A DNA stretch of 56,440 nucleotides from a virus, in IMG/VR virus record IMGVR_UViG_3300038701_000314, positions 1 to 56,440 of that record. One strand, 5' to 3'. This document shows positions 44,969-53,202 of the stretch, in pieces. The position numbers and the translations under genes were made by a program. The notes under the pieces are model-generated. The model did no database searches. It was not told the DNA's origin and saw only the letters and a list, made by a program, of their open reading frames with translations. The first letter of the stretch is position 1, and each line of letters begins with the position of its first letter.

Positions 44969-47900
44969 AGAAGATGAAATCATTGAGCCTACAGGTATGG
45001 ACCCAGACGCCTTTGCCAGTAAGTTCTTTGATAAACCTATCGAGGTAGACGAAGCTGAAGAACCAGAGGTACTAGCTGCTCCTGAGCCTGTAGGTATGGA
45101 CCCAGATGCCTTTGCTGATAAGTTCTTCTCCACTCCTGACCCTACCGAAGAGACTGATATGTCTTTCATGGGGACTAGAGTTGATCCCGGTTTTGACTTG
45201 AACGAAGTGTTCTCTCGGTACGAAGAGTCTCTAGTCAAAGAAGACTTCCTTGAAGATAAGGACCTTCAGGAGATTGTCTACAAGTCCCTTGAGGCCCGTG
45301 GTAGAGCTAACCCTAACTTGTTCAAACAAACAACTAGTGCTCTATCTCGTCTAGCTGGTGGAGCCAATGTAAGTACTTACTCGGATGACCTTAGGGAACA
45401 ACCTTTTGAGGAAGTATTCGAGACTTGGCAAAACTGGATGAGAGGTTTGTCCTCTGCTCAGTCTGTTACTACAGCTAACGAACTAGCCTATGTACTCAAC
45501 CAAGACGACGAGACCAAAGCTCAACTAGCTTCTGGTTATCAACTGTTTGACCGTATGGACAACGCCTTTACAGGTGAAGGTTCTTGGGGTGAGATGGGCG
45601 ATGCTATTTGGGACTATGGTCGTAACGCTGTCTGGGACCCAGTAAATATTCTTACCTTTGGTATTGGTCGGGCAACTACAGCCGCTAGTTCCAAGGTGGG
45701 TATGGGTGCCCTTAAGAAGATGGTAACTAAGGCTGGAGAGAAGAACCTCACAGGGGCTGTCCTTAGGGCTACCCCTTTTGTTGCCCCTGACCTTGCGTTT
45801 AACGTAGGGGTTGACGCTATGGAACAGTCTGTGAAGATGACTGTAGGCGCTCAGGAGGAGTACAGTGTACCTCAGGCTGCTGCTGTAGCTGCCGGTACTA
45901 TCCTTATCCCTGCGGTAGCCGGTGGCCTCTACGGTATGGCTAAACTCCGTAAGAGTAAAATCTTTAAAGGAACAGCCTTCGATACTCCTGACTTGTCTAC
46001 TGAAAGGGCGTTGAACCTCAGCAAGGACGACGCTTGGGAAATCCTGAACAAAAAGGTAGACAAAAAGACTCTTAATACTTTAGCTAAGGAGAATTTTGAT
46101 CTTCTTGTGGAAGGGGTAGACGACAGATTCGGTTCTATCTCTGGGGACACTTCCAAGTTCACAGATTGGGCTACCACTAAGTTGTACGCTGAACCTGCTG
46201 GTAAGAATGTAACTCAGAACGACATGCCTTTGGTATTTTTCAAACATTTCTTTGAGGGTGAGGAGGGTGTATCCAAGGGGTACATGCAAGCTCTCAACGA
46301 AGCCGGGTTTAGAGCCGTTCCTTCAATGCTGGAAGAAGCGGGTGGTACGACTAACATCTATAAGCAAGCCATTGAGTTTGTAGACGACGAGGTGATGGAA
46401 AAGATCATCAAAGATTTCGAGAAGGTTTCAGGCACTAAACTTAACATTGGGTACACCTCTGAAGAAGTAGCTAAACAGTACGCTAGTATGTCTTCTCAAG
46501 CAGGTAAGACCTTTAAGCTTATCAGTGACCAGAGGAAGCTTACTGAACTGGGTATGGACTCAGAAGATATTGCCAAGTACTTTATCGGTGCTGACAAACC
46601 TGAGAAGCTAGACCCTAAGACAATGCAGTATACTTTGTCTATCTACAAACGTCTTCTCACGTCTCACCTTGCCACCACAGGTGCTAACCTTAAAGGTTTC
46701 CAACAACTCGTTAGCTTAAATACCTATGCTGATATCTTCTCTTCAGCTACCTATCAAGCTCAGTCCAAGTTCTACAAACTAGTTAAAGGCGATGCCGATA
46801 AGGCTGCTCTATACGCTAAGAAAGCTTACGGATCATATCGTTCAGTAGCCCGTAAGGTTGCTGGTGTCTTTGACCCTGTAACTGAGTACAAGTACGCTCA
46901 GGACCTCTTGGATACTCTACCTGAGAAGCAGTCTGAGTATGTCCAAACTAAACTCTTTAGAGATATCGCAGGTGATGGTGGTATTCGTGATACTGCTGAG
47001 ATGTACAACATAGACAGCAAAGCTATTGGTTTTATAGATAGCACTACATCTAAGGTCCAGTCAGCTACTCTTGTTCGTATGCAGGATGAGATTACAAAAA
47101 CATGGGCTTTTGGCTCTAACTTCGATAGGGCTTTGGAACGTAAGTATGGTGTCTCTGCTCAACAGTTCTTCAACGACCCTGAGAATGCTTTTAAGCTTCA
47201 GTCCAAGGAGTTCCAAGAAGTACTCGATGAGTCTATCTTCAAGACCCTGAGGGAGACTGCTTCGGTTAACTGGTCCTTGTTACCTGCCAAGAGTGGTTTC
47301 AGAGGTGCTGCACGAGTAGTGGAGTTTATCACTAACCAGACTCCTGTAGGGTTTGTTGTTCCTTTTGGTTCATTCTTGAATACTACCCTAGCTACTCTAG
47401 GTGACTTGTCAGGTGTAAACCTTGTACGCCATTCCCTTAAGGTAGGTATGGGGCATACGCTAGATTATGCTTCAGGGGACTTCGGTGAACTCTTAGGTAG
47501 AACTGCTGCTGGTTGGACTGCTGTATCCTTTGCTGTACCTAGTGCCTATGAGAAGGTACTTCAAGGTTTTGCTTGGGATCAAGAGGTTCAACCTGATGGT
47601 TCTATCAAAGAGAAAACCTTTATCTGGCCTGAGTCTGTCATTGACTTGTCTTCTACTATCTTGGCACACGGTATTGTACCTCAAGGAGACTTGTCTGTCC
47701 AACAGATGATAGGTGAAGGTGAACTACAGTTTAAATGGGATCGTATCCCTGATGACCTGTGGGCTGAGTTTCTTACCCAATCTGGTGGTCAAGCTGTCAG
47801 GGACATTGATGACGTTAGTAAGACCTTGAAGGAAACATTGGTCAAGTTCAGGGAAAATCCTGATGATTGGAAAGTCTACAGAGATGTTCTTCTTAGTCTC

Positions 47901-48596
47901 GCTTCTCGACCAGTTCAAGGTGTAACTCGTCCGCTTGATCCTCTTAACGTAGCTGTAGGGTTGTCTACCGGACAAGAAATGAACCCTGATCTGCGTCAAG
48001 GGTCTAAAATGTGGAACGAGATGTTCAAGTACGTCGATAAGATTCTACCTGTAAGAGAAGACCTACCTAAAAGAAATGATCCTTTGTCTGGCCCTAGGGA
48101 TAGGGTTGACCTAGGTAAGCAAATCTTGGGCAACAGGACTTCAGCTTCACCTAACTTGACTAAAGCGATGTTCACCGCCGCTGGTATTGAACACTGGAAA
48201 GCTATCAGGTGGAATGGAGACCCTGAGATTAAGAACAGACTTGATGGTATGGCTGCGCCTCTGTTTGAGCGTGAGGCTATTCGTCAAATGAAAGAACACC
48301 CTGATTTCTTCAAGTACCCTCAGGGCCGTAAAGAGTACATAATCGACAAGATGAACACTAATGTTAGAAACAGGATAGAGGAAACCTTAGAAAAAAGTGT
48401 TCCTAACTCTCTGAATATGGTCCGTATCTTGTCTGGTAAAACCAAACGGAAGGTACAGGATGTAATGGACAGACTAGGTTACGAAGACACTAAGCTAGTT
48501 GACTTGCTAGACCAAGAGGATGGACTCTCTGAGTTACAGAGGATTAACTTCTTTGTTGACAACTACGATGATCTGTTCTATGGCGATATAAAGTAA
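44961..48596 (+). CDS. Very large internal (ejection) protein, 1211 aa
   Basis: The largest gene of the window. It begins with two copies of a short unit (TGMDPDAFASKFFDKP and VGMDPDAFADKFFSTP, residues about 9-24 and 42-57). A helical body follows, with a hydrophobic segment near residues 305-325 (AAAVAAGTILIPAVAGGLYG) that could cross a membrane, and another near 795-815 (TPVGFVVPFGSFLNTTLATL). Length, position at the end of the late operon and amphipathic segments fit the T7 gp16-type core protein that is ejected to form a DNA conduit. I see no transglycosylase motif; the separate SleB-like gene may do that job. Confidence 0.78.
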   Translation: MNEEDEIIEPTGMDPDAFASKFFDKPIEVDEAEEPEVLAAPEPVGMDPDAFADKFFSTPDPTEETDMSFMGTRVDPGFDLNEVFSRYEESLVKEDFLEDKDLQEIVYKSLEARGRANPNLFKQTTSALSRLAGGANVSTYSDDLREQPFEEVFETWQNWMRGLSSAQSVTTANELAYVLNQDDETKAQLASGYQLFDRMDNAFTGEGSWGEMGDAIWDYGRNAVWDPVNILTFGIGRATTAASSKVGMGALKKMVTKAGEKNLTGAVLRATPFVAPDLAFNVGVDAMEQSVKMTVGAQEEYSVPQAAAVAAGTILIPAVAGGLYGMAKLRKSKIFKGTAFDTPDLSTERALNLSKDDAWEILNKKVDKKTLNTLAKENFDLLVEGVDDRFGSISGDTSKFTDWATTKLYAEPAGKNVTQNDMPLVFFKHFFEGEEGVSKGYMQALNEAGFRAVPSMLEEAGGTTNIYKQAIEFVDDEVMEKIIKDFEKVSGTKLNIGYTSEEVAKQYASMSSQAGKTFKLISDQRKLTELGMDSEDIAKYFIGADKPEKLDPKTMQYTLSIYKRLLTSHLATTGANLKGFQQLVSLNTYADIFSSATYQAQSKFYKLVKGDADKAALYAKKAYGSYRSVARKVAGVFDPVTEYKYAQDLLDTLPEKQSEYVQTKLFRDIAGDGGIRDTAEMYNIDSKAIGFIDSTTSKVQSATLVRMQDEITKTWAFGSNFDRALERKYGVSAQQFFNDPENAFKLQSKEFQEVLDESIFKTLRETASVNWSLLPAKSGFRGAARVVEFITNQTPVGFVVPFGSFLNTTLATLGDLSGVNLVRHSLKVGMGHTLDYASGDFGELLGRTAAGWTAVSFAVPSAYEKVLQGFAWDQEVQPDGSIKEKTFIWPESVIDLSSTILAHGIVPQGDLSVQQMIGEGELQFKWDRIPDDLWAEFLTQSGGQAVRDIDDVSKTLKETLVKFRENPDDWKVYRDVLLSLASRPVQGVTRPLDPLNVAVGLSTGQEMNPDLRQGSKMWNEMFKYVDKILPVREDLPKRNDPLSGPRDRVDLGKQILGNRTSASPNLTKAMFTAAGIEHWKAIRWNGDPEIKNRLDGMAAPLFEREAIRQMKEHPDFFKYPQGRKEYIIDKMNTNVRNRIEETLEKSVPNSLNMVRILSGKTKRKVQDVMDRLGYEDTKLVDLLDQEDGLSELQRINFFVDNYDDLFYGDIK

Positions 48597-48624
48597 ACTA
48601 CTACTCTAAGCTATAGACAAAAAG

Positions 48625-48656
48625 AAACCCCCTAGGAAATCAAACCTAGGGGGTTT
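48625..48656. terminator. Strong bidirectional terminator between convergent operons
   Basis: AAACCCCCTAGG (48625-48636) and CCTAGGGGGTTT (48645-48656) make a perfect 12-bp stem with an 8-base loop. A T run follows on the plus strand and, from AAAAAGAAA, on the minus strand. It closes the late operon (ending 48596) and the leftward right-hand operon (ending 48668). Confidence 0.92.
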
Positions 48657-48667
48657 TGCTTTGAGTA

Positions 48668-48892
48668 CTAGTCTTTAAGCATGAAGTCAGCTATTTCTTC
48701 TGACTCTCGTTTGATGTCTTCCATCCTTGGTAGTCCGTGACCCCTAGACAACAGAGCATTCATTGCCATACCGATAAGGTATACCCTAGAGGTCATTGGT
48801 TTAGGTTTAGGAGGAGGACCCTTACGTTTCTTGAACTCCTTGGCTTCTCTCTCTAGAGGTGAGGTTGTTAAAGTAGTTTGTTTGGAATCCAT
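48668..48892 (-). CDS. Small hypothetical protein, 74 aa
   Basis: Starts MDSKQTTLTTSPLEREAKEF, passes through a Lys/Pro-rich linker (KKRKGPPPKPKPM) and ends in a helix (RMEDIKRESEEIADFMLKD). It overlaps the previous gene by 71 bases, more than usual; a start at the internal ATG (48796) is possible but lacks a ribosome binding site. Last gene before the terminator. Confidence 0.5.
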   Translation of the reverse strand: MDSKQTTLTTSPLEREAKEFKKRKGPPPKPKPMTSRVYLIGMAMNALLSRGHGLPRMEDIKRESEEIADFMLKD

Positions 48893-49019
48893 ACTCCCAG
48901 TCCCTGTAATCTTTAGTGTTCTCCTTGTAGGGGTTTTCCTCTAGGAGAAGATTGCCTTGTTTACCTCGGTAGAACCTAGGGTTCTTAAAGGCTCGTTGTC
49001 CTTCGTGAAAAGGTTTCAT
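48822..49019 (-). CDS. Ribosome-modulation-factor-like protein, 65 aa
   Basis: MKPFHEGQRAFKNPRFYRGK followed by ENPYKENTKDYRDWEYGFQ has the pattern of small RMF/CrpP-like proteins: a Gly-containing helix, an NPY box, then W-x-x-G-(F/W). RMF parks ribosomes in stationary phase. In phages similar short proteins are common and mostly unstudied. Fold assignment is by eye and the function here is open. Confidence 0.58.
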   Translation of the reverse strand: MKPFHEGQRAFKNPRFYRGKQGNLLLEENPYKENTKDYRDWEYGFQTNYFNNLTSRERSQGVQET

Positions 49020-49021
49020 AC

Positions 49022-49225
49022 TTAAGCATCATCTCCTTGAGCTTGTACCTCGAAACAGTTAATGACGTAAGGGGGTGCTTGAGTACTATCGAAGTACTCT
49101 TGGGCTGCTTTACGACGAGCTTCACACTCTTGGTATGTATCGAAGAACAGTGGAAGGTATCCATCTGCGAACTGGGGTTCAGGCCCACCGAGGTTAAACA
49201 GTACAACCAACATAAACTCTTTCAT
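49022..49225 (-). CDS. Small hypothetical protein, 67 aa
   Basis: Starts MKEFMLVVLFNLGGPEPQFA. A hydrophobic first strand is followed by PLFFDTYQECEARRKAAQEY and a short end (YVINCFEVQAQGDDA), an alpha/beta pattern common in phage SPOR-like or ferredoxin-like small proteins. It overlaps the next gene by 4 bases. Function unknown. Confidence 0.58.
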   Translation of the reverse strand: MKEFMLVVLFNLGGPEPQFADGYLPLFFDTYQECEARRKAAQEYFDSTQAPPYVINCFEVQAQGDDA

Positions 49226-49506
49226 TCTGTGTCTCCTAAATCTTTCTGTGCCTCGTGTAAGGCTTCTGTTGCATCTTCAAGTGTCTTGTAGTATCCTATG
49301 TGGCACTTCTTTCCTTCTATAGTTAGAACTACTTTATACTTACCTCTCGTAAGGGTTATGCCATTAGGTTTAGCCACTTCTATACCTTTCTGATTAGGCT
49401 TAGATTCCCTGTCGTGGTTTAGTTTATTTAGGATGTAATCAGGTGTCAATTCTTGCTGTTCGCTTCTTCCCACCACTGTTTTATTCCATCGGTGGAACAC
49501 AGCCAA
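49222..49506 (-). CDS. Stand-alone AP2-domain protein
   Basis: Residues about 40-88 (KGIEVAKPNGITLTRGKYKV then VLTIEGKKCHIGYYKTLEDA-TEALHEA) fit the AP2/ERF DNA-binding fold: three strands with W/Y-x-V and G-Y/F before a helix. In phages this domain is normally attached to HNH homing nucleases; here there is no nuclease part. Start is uncertain: ATG 49506 overlaps the zinc-finger gene by 61 bases, while TTG 49449 would avoid that. Confidence 0.65.
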   Translation of the reverse strand: MAVFHRWNKTVVGRSEQQELTPDYILNKLNHDRESKPNQKGIEVAKPNGITLTRGKYKVVLTIEGKKCHIGYYKTLEDATEALHEAQKDLGDTE

Positions 49507-49622
49507 CAGGTTCCACTCCTTTTGGGACCGCAGTACCTATTACCACAATTACTACATACGCACAAATAATCTGAGTTATAGGGCCACTGTCTCTGTGGTA
49601 TACCGAAAGGCTCTACAATCAT
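49446..49622 (-). CDS. Small zinc-finger-like protein, 58 aa
   Basis: A 58-codon frame beginning MIVEPFGIPQRQWPYNSDYL with CVCSNC then CGPKRSGTCWLC, giving at least two Cys pairs at zinc-ribbon spacing. The ATG overlaps the stop of 49619-49771. It ends inside the AP2 frame. Likely a nucleic-acid or protein adaptor; no closer assignment. Confidence 0.55.
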   Translation of the reverse strand: MIVEPFGIPQRQWPYNSDYLCVCSNCGNRYCGPKRSGTCWLCSTDGIKQWWEEANSKN

Positions 49623-49771
49623 TGTACTGTCTTGAGAGTAGTTACGTTATCGTCGGTACCTTTGAGTTCAAGCTCTTCCATGAGCCATTCGTACAAAGGC
49701 TCTGCTTTCTCCTTGGTAGCTGCTTCTCCGAGAATAGACAGGACTGAGAGTTTGATTTCGAATGTGTTCAT
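49619..49771 (-). CDS. Small helical protein, 50 aa
   Basis: MNTFEIKLSVLSILGEAATK then PLYEWLMEELELKGTDDN: two helices in a compact acidic protein. Start overlaps the stop of 49768-50355, stop overlaps the next start. Real-gene status is supported by this packing. Function unknown. Confidence 0.58.
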   Translation of the reverse strand: MNTFEIKLSVLSILGEAATKEKAEPLYEWLMEELELKGTDDNVTTLKTVQ

Positions 49772-50355
49772 TGGTCTTCCTTGGTTTTGAATTGTGGGTC
49801 GTCTAGAAGCTTCTGGAGGTAGTCTCTAAGTGTTTGTCGTCCAGACAACATAATCATGGCTCGACAACCTGAGTAGATCATCTTCTCTATGTCGTACTGC
49901 ATTGAAGTACCATCTTTAGAACCAAACCTTACCAGAGCTTTGAGTAGGTCTTTGAAGTGTAGGCTGTACTCTTTCCACCTGTTCTTGGCTAGGTACTCCC
50001 CCATATCATTGGTAGTGTCCCACTCTCGGTATGGGAGGTCGTAGTAGGTAGCTGGCCCCCCTGTGAGTCTGGTTCCTGAAGGTTGTTGGTTTAACCACGG
50101 TTTAGGTAGATTCTTGCCGTAGTTTATAGCTAGTTCGACAACCTGCTCTGTAGTGTAAAAGTCTCTAGCGATATCCTTTGGAATTAGGACTCTATCAGTA
50201 GGTTGTAAGTTTATATAATCGACTAGGGCTTTGAACTGACCTACCGTGTAGTTTTGAGAACCAGCCTGTTTGTCTGAAGCGTTAGCTCCTGTTATTTTGT
50301 CCCAGTTATCCATGTGTTCATTAATTGTTTCTACTCCTTCAAGGTACATCGCCAT
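49768..50355 (-). CDS. Hypothetical protein, 195 aa
   Basis: A 195-residue soluble protein (MAMYLEGVETINEHMDNWDK at the start). GGPATYYDLPYREWDTTNDM in the middle and MIYSGCRAMIMLSGRQTLRD near the end give no family I can name. It is the largest gene of the operon driven by the promoter at 50561. AGAAGAAGAG precedes the ATG. Confidence 0.65.
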   Translation of the reverse strand: MAMYLEGVETINEHMDNWDKITGANASDKQAGSQNYTVGQFKALVDYINLQPTDRVLIPKDIARDFYTTEQVVELAINYGKNLPKPWLNQQPSGTRLTGGPATYYDLPYREWDTTNDMGEYLAKNRWKEYSLHFKDLLKALVRFGSKDGTSMQYDIEKMIYSGCRAMIMLSGRQTLRDYLQKLLDDPQFKTKEDQ

Positions 50356-50494
50356 CTGTAAGCTCTTCTTCTATTTTGTTTCCTGCTGAAGCTAACCCTT
50401 GCCTTACTAGGTTACGAGTATGAGTATCTGGTATGATCCACACCCCTAGTTGTAGTAGATAGAAGGACAGCCTAAGTCTTAGTCCGTATAGCAT
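50339..50494 (-). CDS. Small hypothetical protein, 51 aa
   Basis: First gene after the promoter at 50532-50561. Start at 50494, 13 bases after GGGAGGG; an in-frame ATG at 50518 would add eight residues but leave almost no leader. MLYGLRLRLSFYLLQLGVWI forms a hydrophobic amphipathic helix, followed by an acidic tail. Possibly membrane-associated. Confidence 0.52.
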   Translation of the reverse strand: MLYGLRLRLSFYLLQLGVWIIPDTHTRNLVRQGLASAGNKIEEELTDGDVP

Positions 50495-50531
50495 TAAGTG
50501 TATATACCCTCCCGGCATAGCCTATAGTACT

Positions 50532-50561
50532 ATTATAACATTTAGTTAAGTAGTGTGTCAA
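50532..50561 (-). promoter_or_regulatory. Consensus sigma70 promoter, leftward
   Basis: On the minus strand TTGACA (50561-50556) and TATAAT (50537-50532) are spaced 18 bases. The 21 bases around the -10 and start point are identical to the capsid promoter at 33059-33087, including palindrome ATAGTACTAT. It drives 50494 down to the terminator at 48656. Confidence 0.88.
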
Positions 50562-50614
50562 GGGCTATCTTAACTTGAGTAAGCCTTTTTTGTGTCATGC
50601 TCAGGACATTTGCT

Positions 50615-52534
50615 TTAAGTTAGGTCTACAATCTCACACACATCGCCGGAGCAAGCCATAGTCTGCATACTCACAGTGTTGTCTTCTGTCTCGTAGGCTG
50701 AGAGCTTAGTCCAGTCGATTGACTTAGGCATCTTGCTCAGAGCTTCCTCGTACACTTCCTTGGGGCACTCTTGGTAGGGAGCCTGTTGGTACGTCCCACC
50801 ATCGTAGGGCAGGAAGCTGACACCTGACATCTCATCGAAGTGTTTGAAGACAAAAGCACCTACGTCCAACCATTCATCTTCTTTGACTGACACTGTGATA
50901 CTAGGTTTATGTTCACACCAGTGCCGTTGGTAAACTAACCAAGTCTCAAGCTGTTCGATAGCTGTAAGGTCATCACGAGTAACTGCACCTTCAGGGGCCT
51001 TTACAGGGAAACTAAAGACTGTAGTAGTATCAGGTTTCATTACACAAGGTTCGCTAGGTACTCCTTGGTCAATCATAAGCTGTGTTAGTGGGTCTTTGTT
51101 ATCACCACGAACAGTGCGGACATAATACTCAGAGTGCCGAGTATGGATGCCAGAGGCACTGTCTACCAACTGACTGACGGTGCCAGACGGTTTAACGCAA
51201 GTGATAGCAGTGGAAACAGGAATACCCAGACGGTTAGCCCAGTCAGCATTAGTGTCAACAGCCACATCCCTAAGATGCTCAAGAGTTTTCTCCAGTCCTT
51301 GATTCTTGGAGGTCATCAGTGGGTTGTCCATGATACCTGTAAGAGATACTCCGAGCAACCGCTCTTCCTCAGTGTTCTTCTGCCAAATCTTTCTCAGGTA
51401 CGGAAAGTGGGTGTACGTTGACTGGATAGTTCCAAGGATAGTCGCAAGGCGAACCTTTCGTTCAAGCTCCTCCAGATTATCTGTTCTTCGGACAACAACT
51501 TCGGTGAGATTACAGAACTGGTAGGGTCGTAGAATGATTTCGCTACACGGGTTGGTGCCGAACTCAAAGTTAGGGTCTCGTCGTCCATTCTTTTCTGCCT
51601 GTTTCTGTGCTGCTACTCGGTTGAAAATACCCCGCTCACCTGATTTACTTTCGATCAGTGCGGTCCACTCACGCATGAATGTCTCTACGTCAGGCTTCTC
51701 AGTGTAGGAGACGGAGTTGTTAGCCAGAGCACGTTGACCTTGGTGTTCCCACCACTGACCACTCTTGGCATGACGCATACGATCATCTGAGAGGTTAGAC
51801 AGAGAAATCATAGCGGAGCGGCGTACCCCCCCAACAACGACGACCTCTCCAATCTTACACATGATGTCGTGGCACTCGATGGAAGATAGTCGTCTACCGC
51901 TCGCACCCTTAAACTTACTGACCGTAAAGTTAAACAAATCCACCAAAGGCGCTGGACCGCTGGCGCGTCCTCCAAATGTTCGAAGTTTGGCCCCAGCAGG
52001 TCTAACCCTAGACACATCCCACTTTGGGATTTCACCTGAATACAGCAGCGCGACCAGTTGCCGGTAGGATTTAGCCCACCCTTCCTTGCTGTCTTTAACC
52101 ACAATTTTCGTATCAGATTCATAAAGTCGGTCGGGGACTTCAGGTAGCTTACTGATGTACTGTCGTTCAACACTGAAACCTACTCCTGTTCCACAAAGAA
52201 GAATAAACATAGCTTCGTCAAAGGATTTAGGATCGTCTACAGGGAGATAACTACAGTTGTACATACAGGTGTTATCGCGCTCTGCTGCTTTACCCGCTGT
52301 CATCATAGCCCGCATACTAGGCATTACTTCAAGGGAGAGGATAGCGTCGTGTAGCTCCTGTTGTACGTCATCCAAGCCATCCCACACAGTATTAAAATTA
52401 ACGATATTACTGATGTAGCGCCATGTAGTCTCACCCCAGTTCTCTCGTCGTCCTTCCTCAGGCAACCAACGAGCATACCGACTAAGGGCGATAAACTCTT
52501 GGAACTCTGTCGGTAGATAGTTACTCTTTGTCAT
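50615..52534 (-). CDS. nrdJ: Class II (B12-dependent) ribonucleotide reductase
   Basis: A 639-residue monomeric-type reductase like that of Lactobacillus leichmannii. CMYNCSYLP near residue 93 carries the first active-site Cys, GVRRSAMISLSN near 239 is a conserved core strand, NPCSEIILRP near 331 holds the thiyl-radical Cys, KPSGTVSQLVDSASG near 447 binds substrate phosphates, and ACSGDVC near the C-terminus is the shuttle Cys pair. It reduces NTPs to dNTPs using adenosylcobalamin and works under any oxygen level. The cofactor must come from the host, implying a B12-containing host. Shorter than the 739-residue lactobacillar enzyme, with no intein. Confidence 0.92.
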   Translation of the reverse strand: MTKSNYLPTEFQEFIALSRYARWLPEEGRRENWGETTWRYISNIVNFNTVWDGLDDVQQELHDAILSLEVMPSMRAMMTAGKAAERDNTCMYNCSYLPVDDPKSFDEAMFILLCGTGVGFSVERQYISKLPEVPDRLYESDTKIVVKDSKEGWAKSYRQLVALLYSGEIPKWDVSRVRPAGAKLRTFGGRASGPAPLVDLFNFTVSKFKGASGRRLSSIECHDIMCKIGEVVVVGGVRRSAMISLSNLSDDRMRHAKSGQWWEHQGQRALANNSVSYTEKPDVETFMREWTALIESKSGERGIFNRVAAQKQAEKNGRRDPNFEFGTNPCSEIILRPYQFCNLTEVVVRRTDNLEELERKVRLATILGTIQSTYTHFPYLRKIWQKNTEEERLLGVSLTGIMDNPLMTSKNQGLEKTLEHLRDVAVDTNADWANRLGIPVSTAITCVKPSGTVSQLVDSASGIHTRHSEYYVRTVRGDNKDPLTQLMIDQGVPSEPCVMKPDTTTVFSFPVKAPEGAVTRDDLTAIEQLETWLVYQRHWCEHKPSITVSVKEDEWLDVGAFVFKHFDEMSGVSFLPYDGGTYQQAPYQECPKEVYEEALSKMPKSIDWTKLSAYETEDNTVSMQTMACSGDVCEIVDLT

Positions 52535-52727
52535 ACAGTTTGTCTACTTTCTGTGTCTGTTCAATTAGTTCTTCTCGGGTGTTAGCCATGTAACGACTAT
52601 GTTTGAGAGCTATTGGGATATCCTTCTCGGGGTATCCTGCGTTCTTTAGTTGTTGCTCATAGTCATCTTCCAGTGGTGCCGGGAATCCGTACATCCAACC
52701 ACTAGGCGGGTCAACTATCAGGGTCAT
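52521..52727 (-). CDS. Small hypothetical protein, 68 aa
   Basis: MTLIVDPPSGWMYGFPAPLE then a helical end (NTREELIEQTQKVDKLYDKE). It overlaps nrdJ by 14 bases and the previous gene by 4. No domain recognised; constant company with nrdJ might suggest a linked role, which is untested. Confidence 0.58.
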   Translation of the reverse strand: MTLIVDPPSGWMYGFPAPLEDDYEQQLKNAGYPEKDIPIALKHSRYMANTREELIEQTQKVDKLYDKE

Positions 52728-52906
52728 TCTAGTTCCTCGTATACTGTGATGATTAAAGAAGATACACTACCTGAAGTGTGTACCTTTACGTCCTCTTCTG
52801 GTAGTAGTCCTTCTAGGATGTGAGACAACTTCTTAAGAGAGGACTCCGAGGTACTCGGAAAGGTAATCTCGTAGATAGTGTCCTTGCAGTCTACACCTCT
52901 ATTCAT
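52724..52906 (-). CDS. Small hypothetical protein, 60 aa
   Basis: MNRGVDCKDTIYEITFPSTS then LKKLSHILEGLLPEEDVKVH and SSLIITVYEELE: a beta-alpha-beta-like small protein. It overlaps both neighbours by four bases. Function unknown. Confidence 0.58.
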   Translation of the reverse strand: MNRGVDCKDTIYEITFPSTSESSLKKLSHILEGLLPEEDVKVHTSGSVSSLIITVYEELE

Positions 52907-53202
52907 AGTAGATACTCGTCTCTGTGTACATGTTTTGTTACTTCCTCAGTCACTTGGTATACTTTAAGTGTGTCAGGTTTAATCCTACAGAACCAAGGTT
53001 TACCATCGTACTCTTTCAAAGTAGCCGAAGTGGGTTTAGTTTTGAACTCTACAGCACTTGTCTTCGAACAGAACACTTGAGGCCCCCACTCGCATTCCCC
53101 TAGCCACCCTAACTCACCTTCCTTAGTAAGGATACTCCCATCAAAAGCTTTAACTTGGTATAATTCGACTGAAGCAATATAGAAAGTTTTCCTAGTTTTC
53201 AA
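52903..53202 (-). CDS. Hypothetical protein, 99 aa
   Basis: A beta-rich protein (MKTRKTFYIASVELYQVKAF at the start; EWGPQVFCSKTSAVEFKTKP in the middle). It contains three Trp and a basic end (VTKHVHRDEYLL). Overlaps the MazG gene by four bases. Not recognised. Confidence 0.58.
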   Translation of the reverse strand: MKTRKTFYIASVELYQVKAFDGSILTKEGELGWLGECEWGPQVFCSKTSAVEFKTKPTSATLKEYDGKPWFCRIKPDTLKVYQVTEEVTKHVHRDEYLL

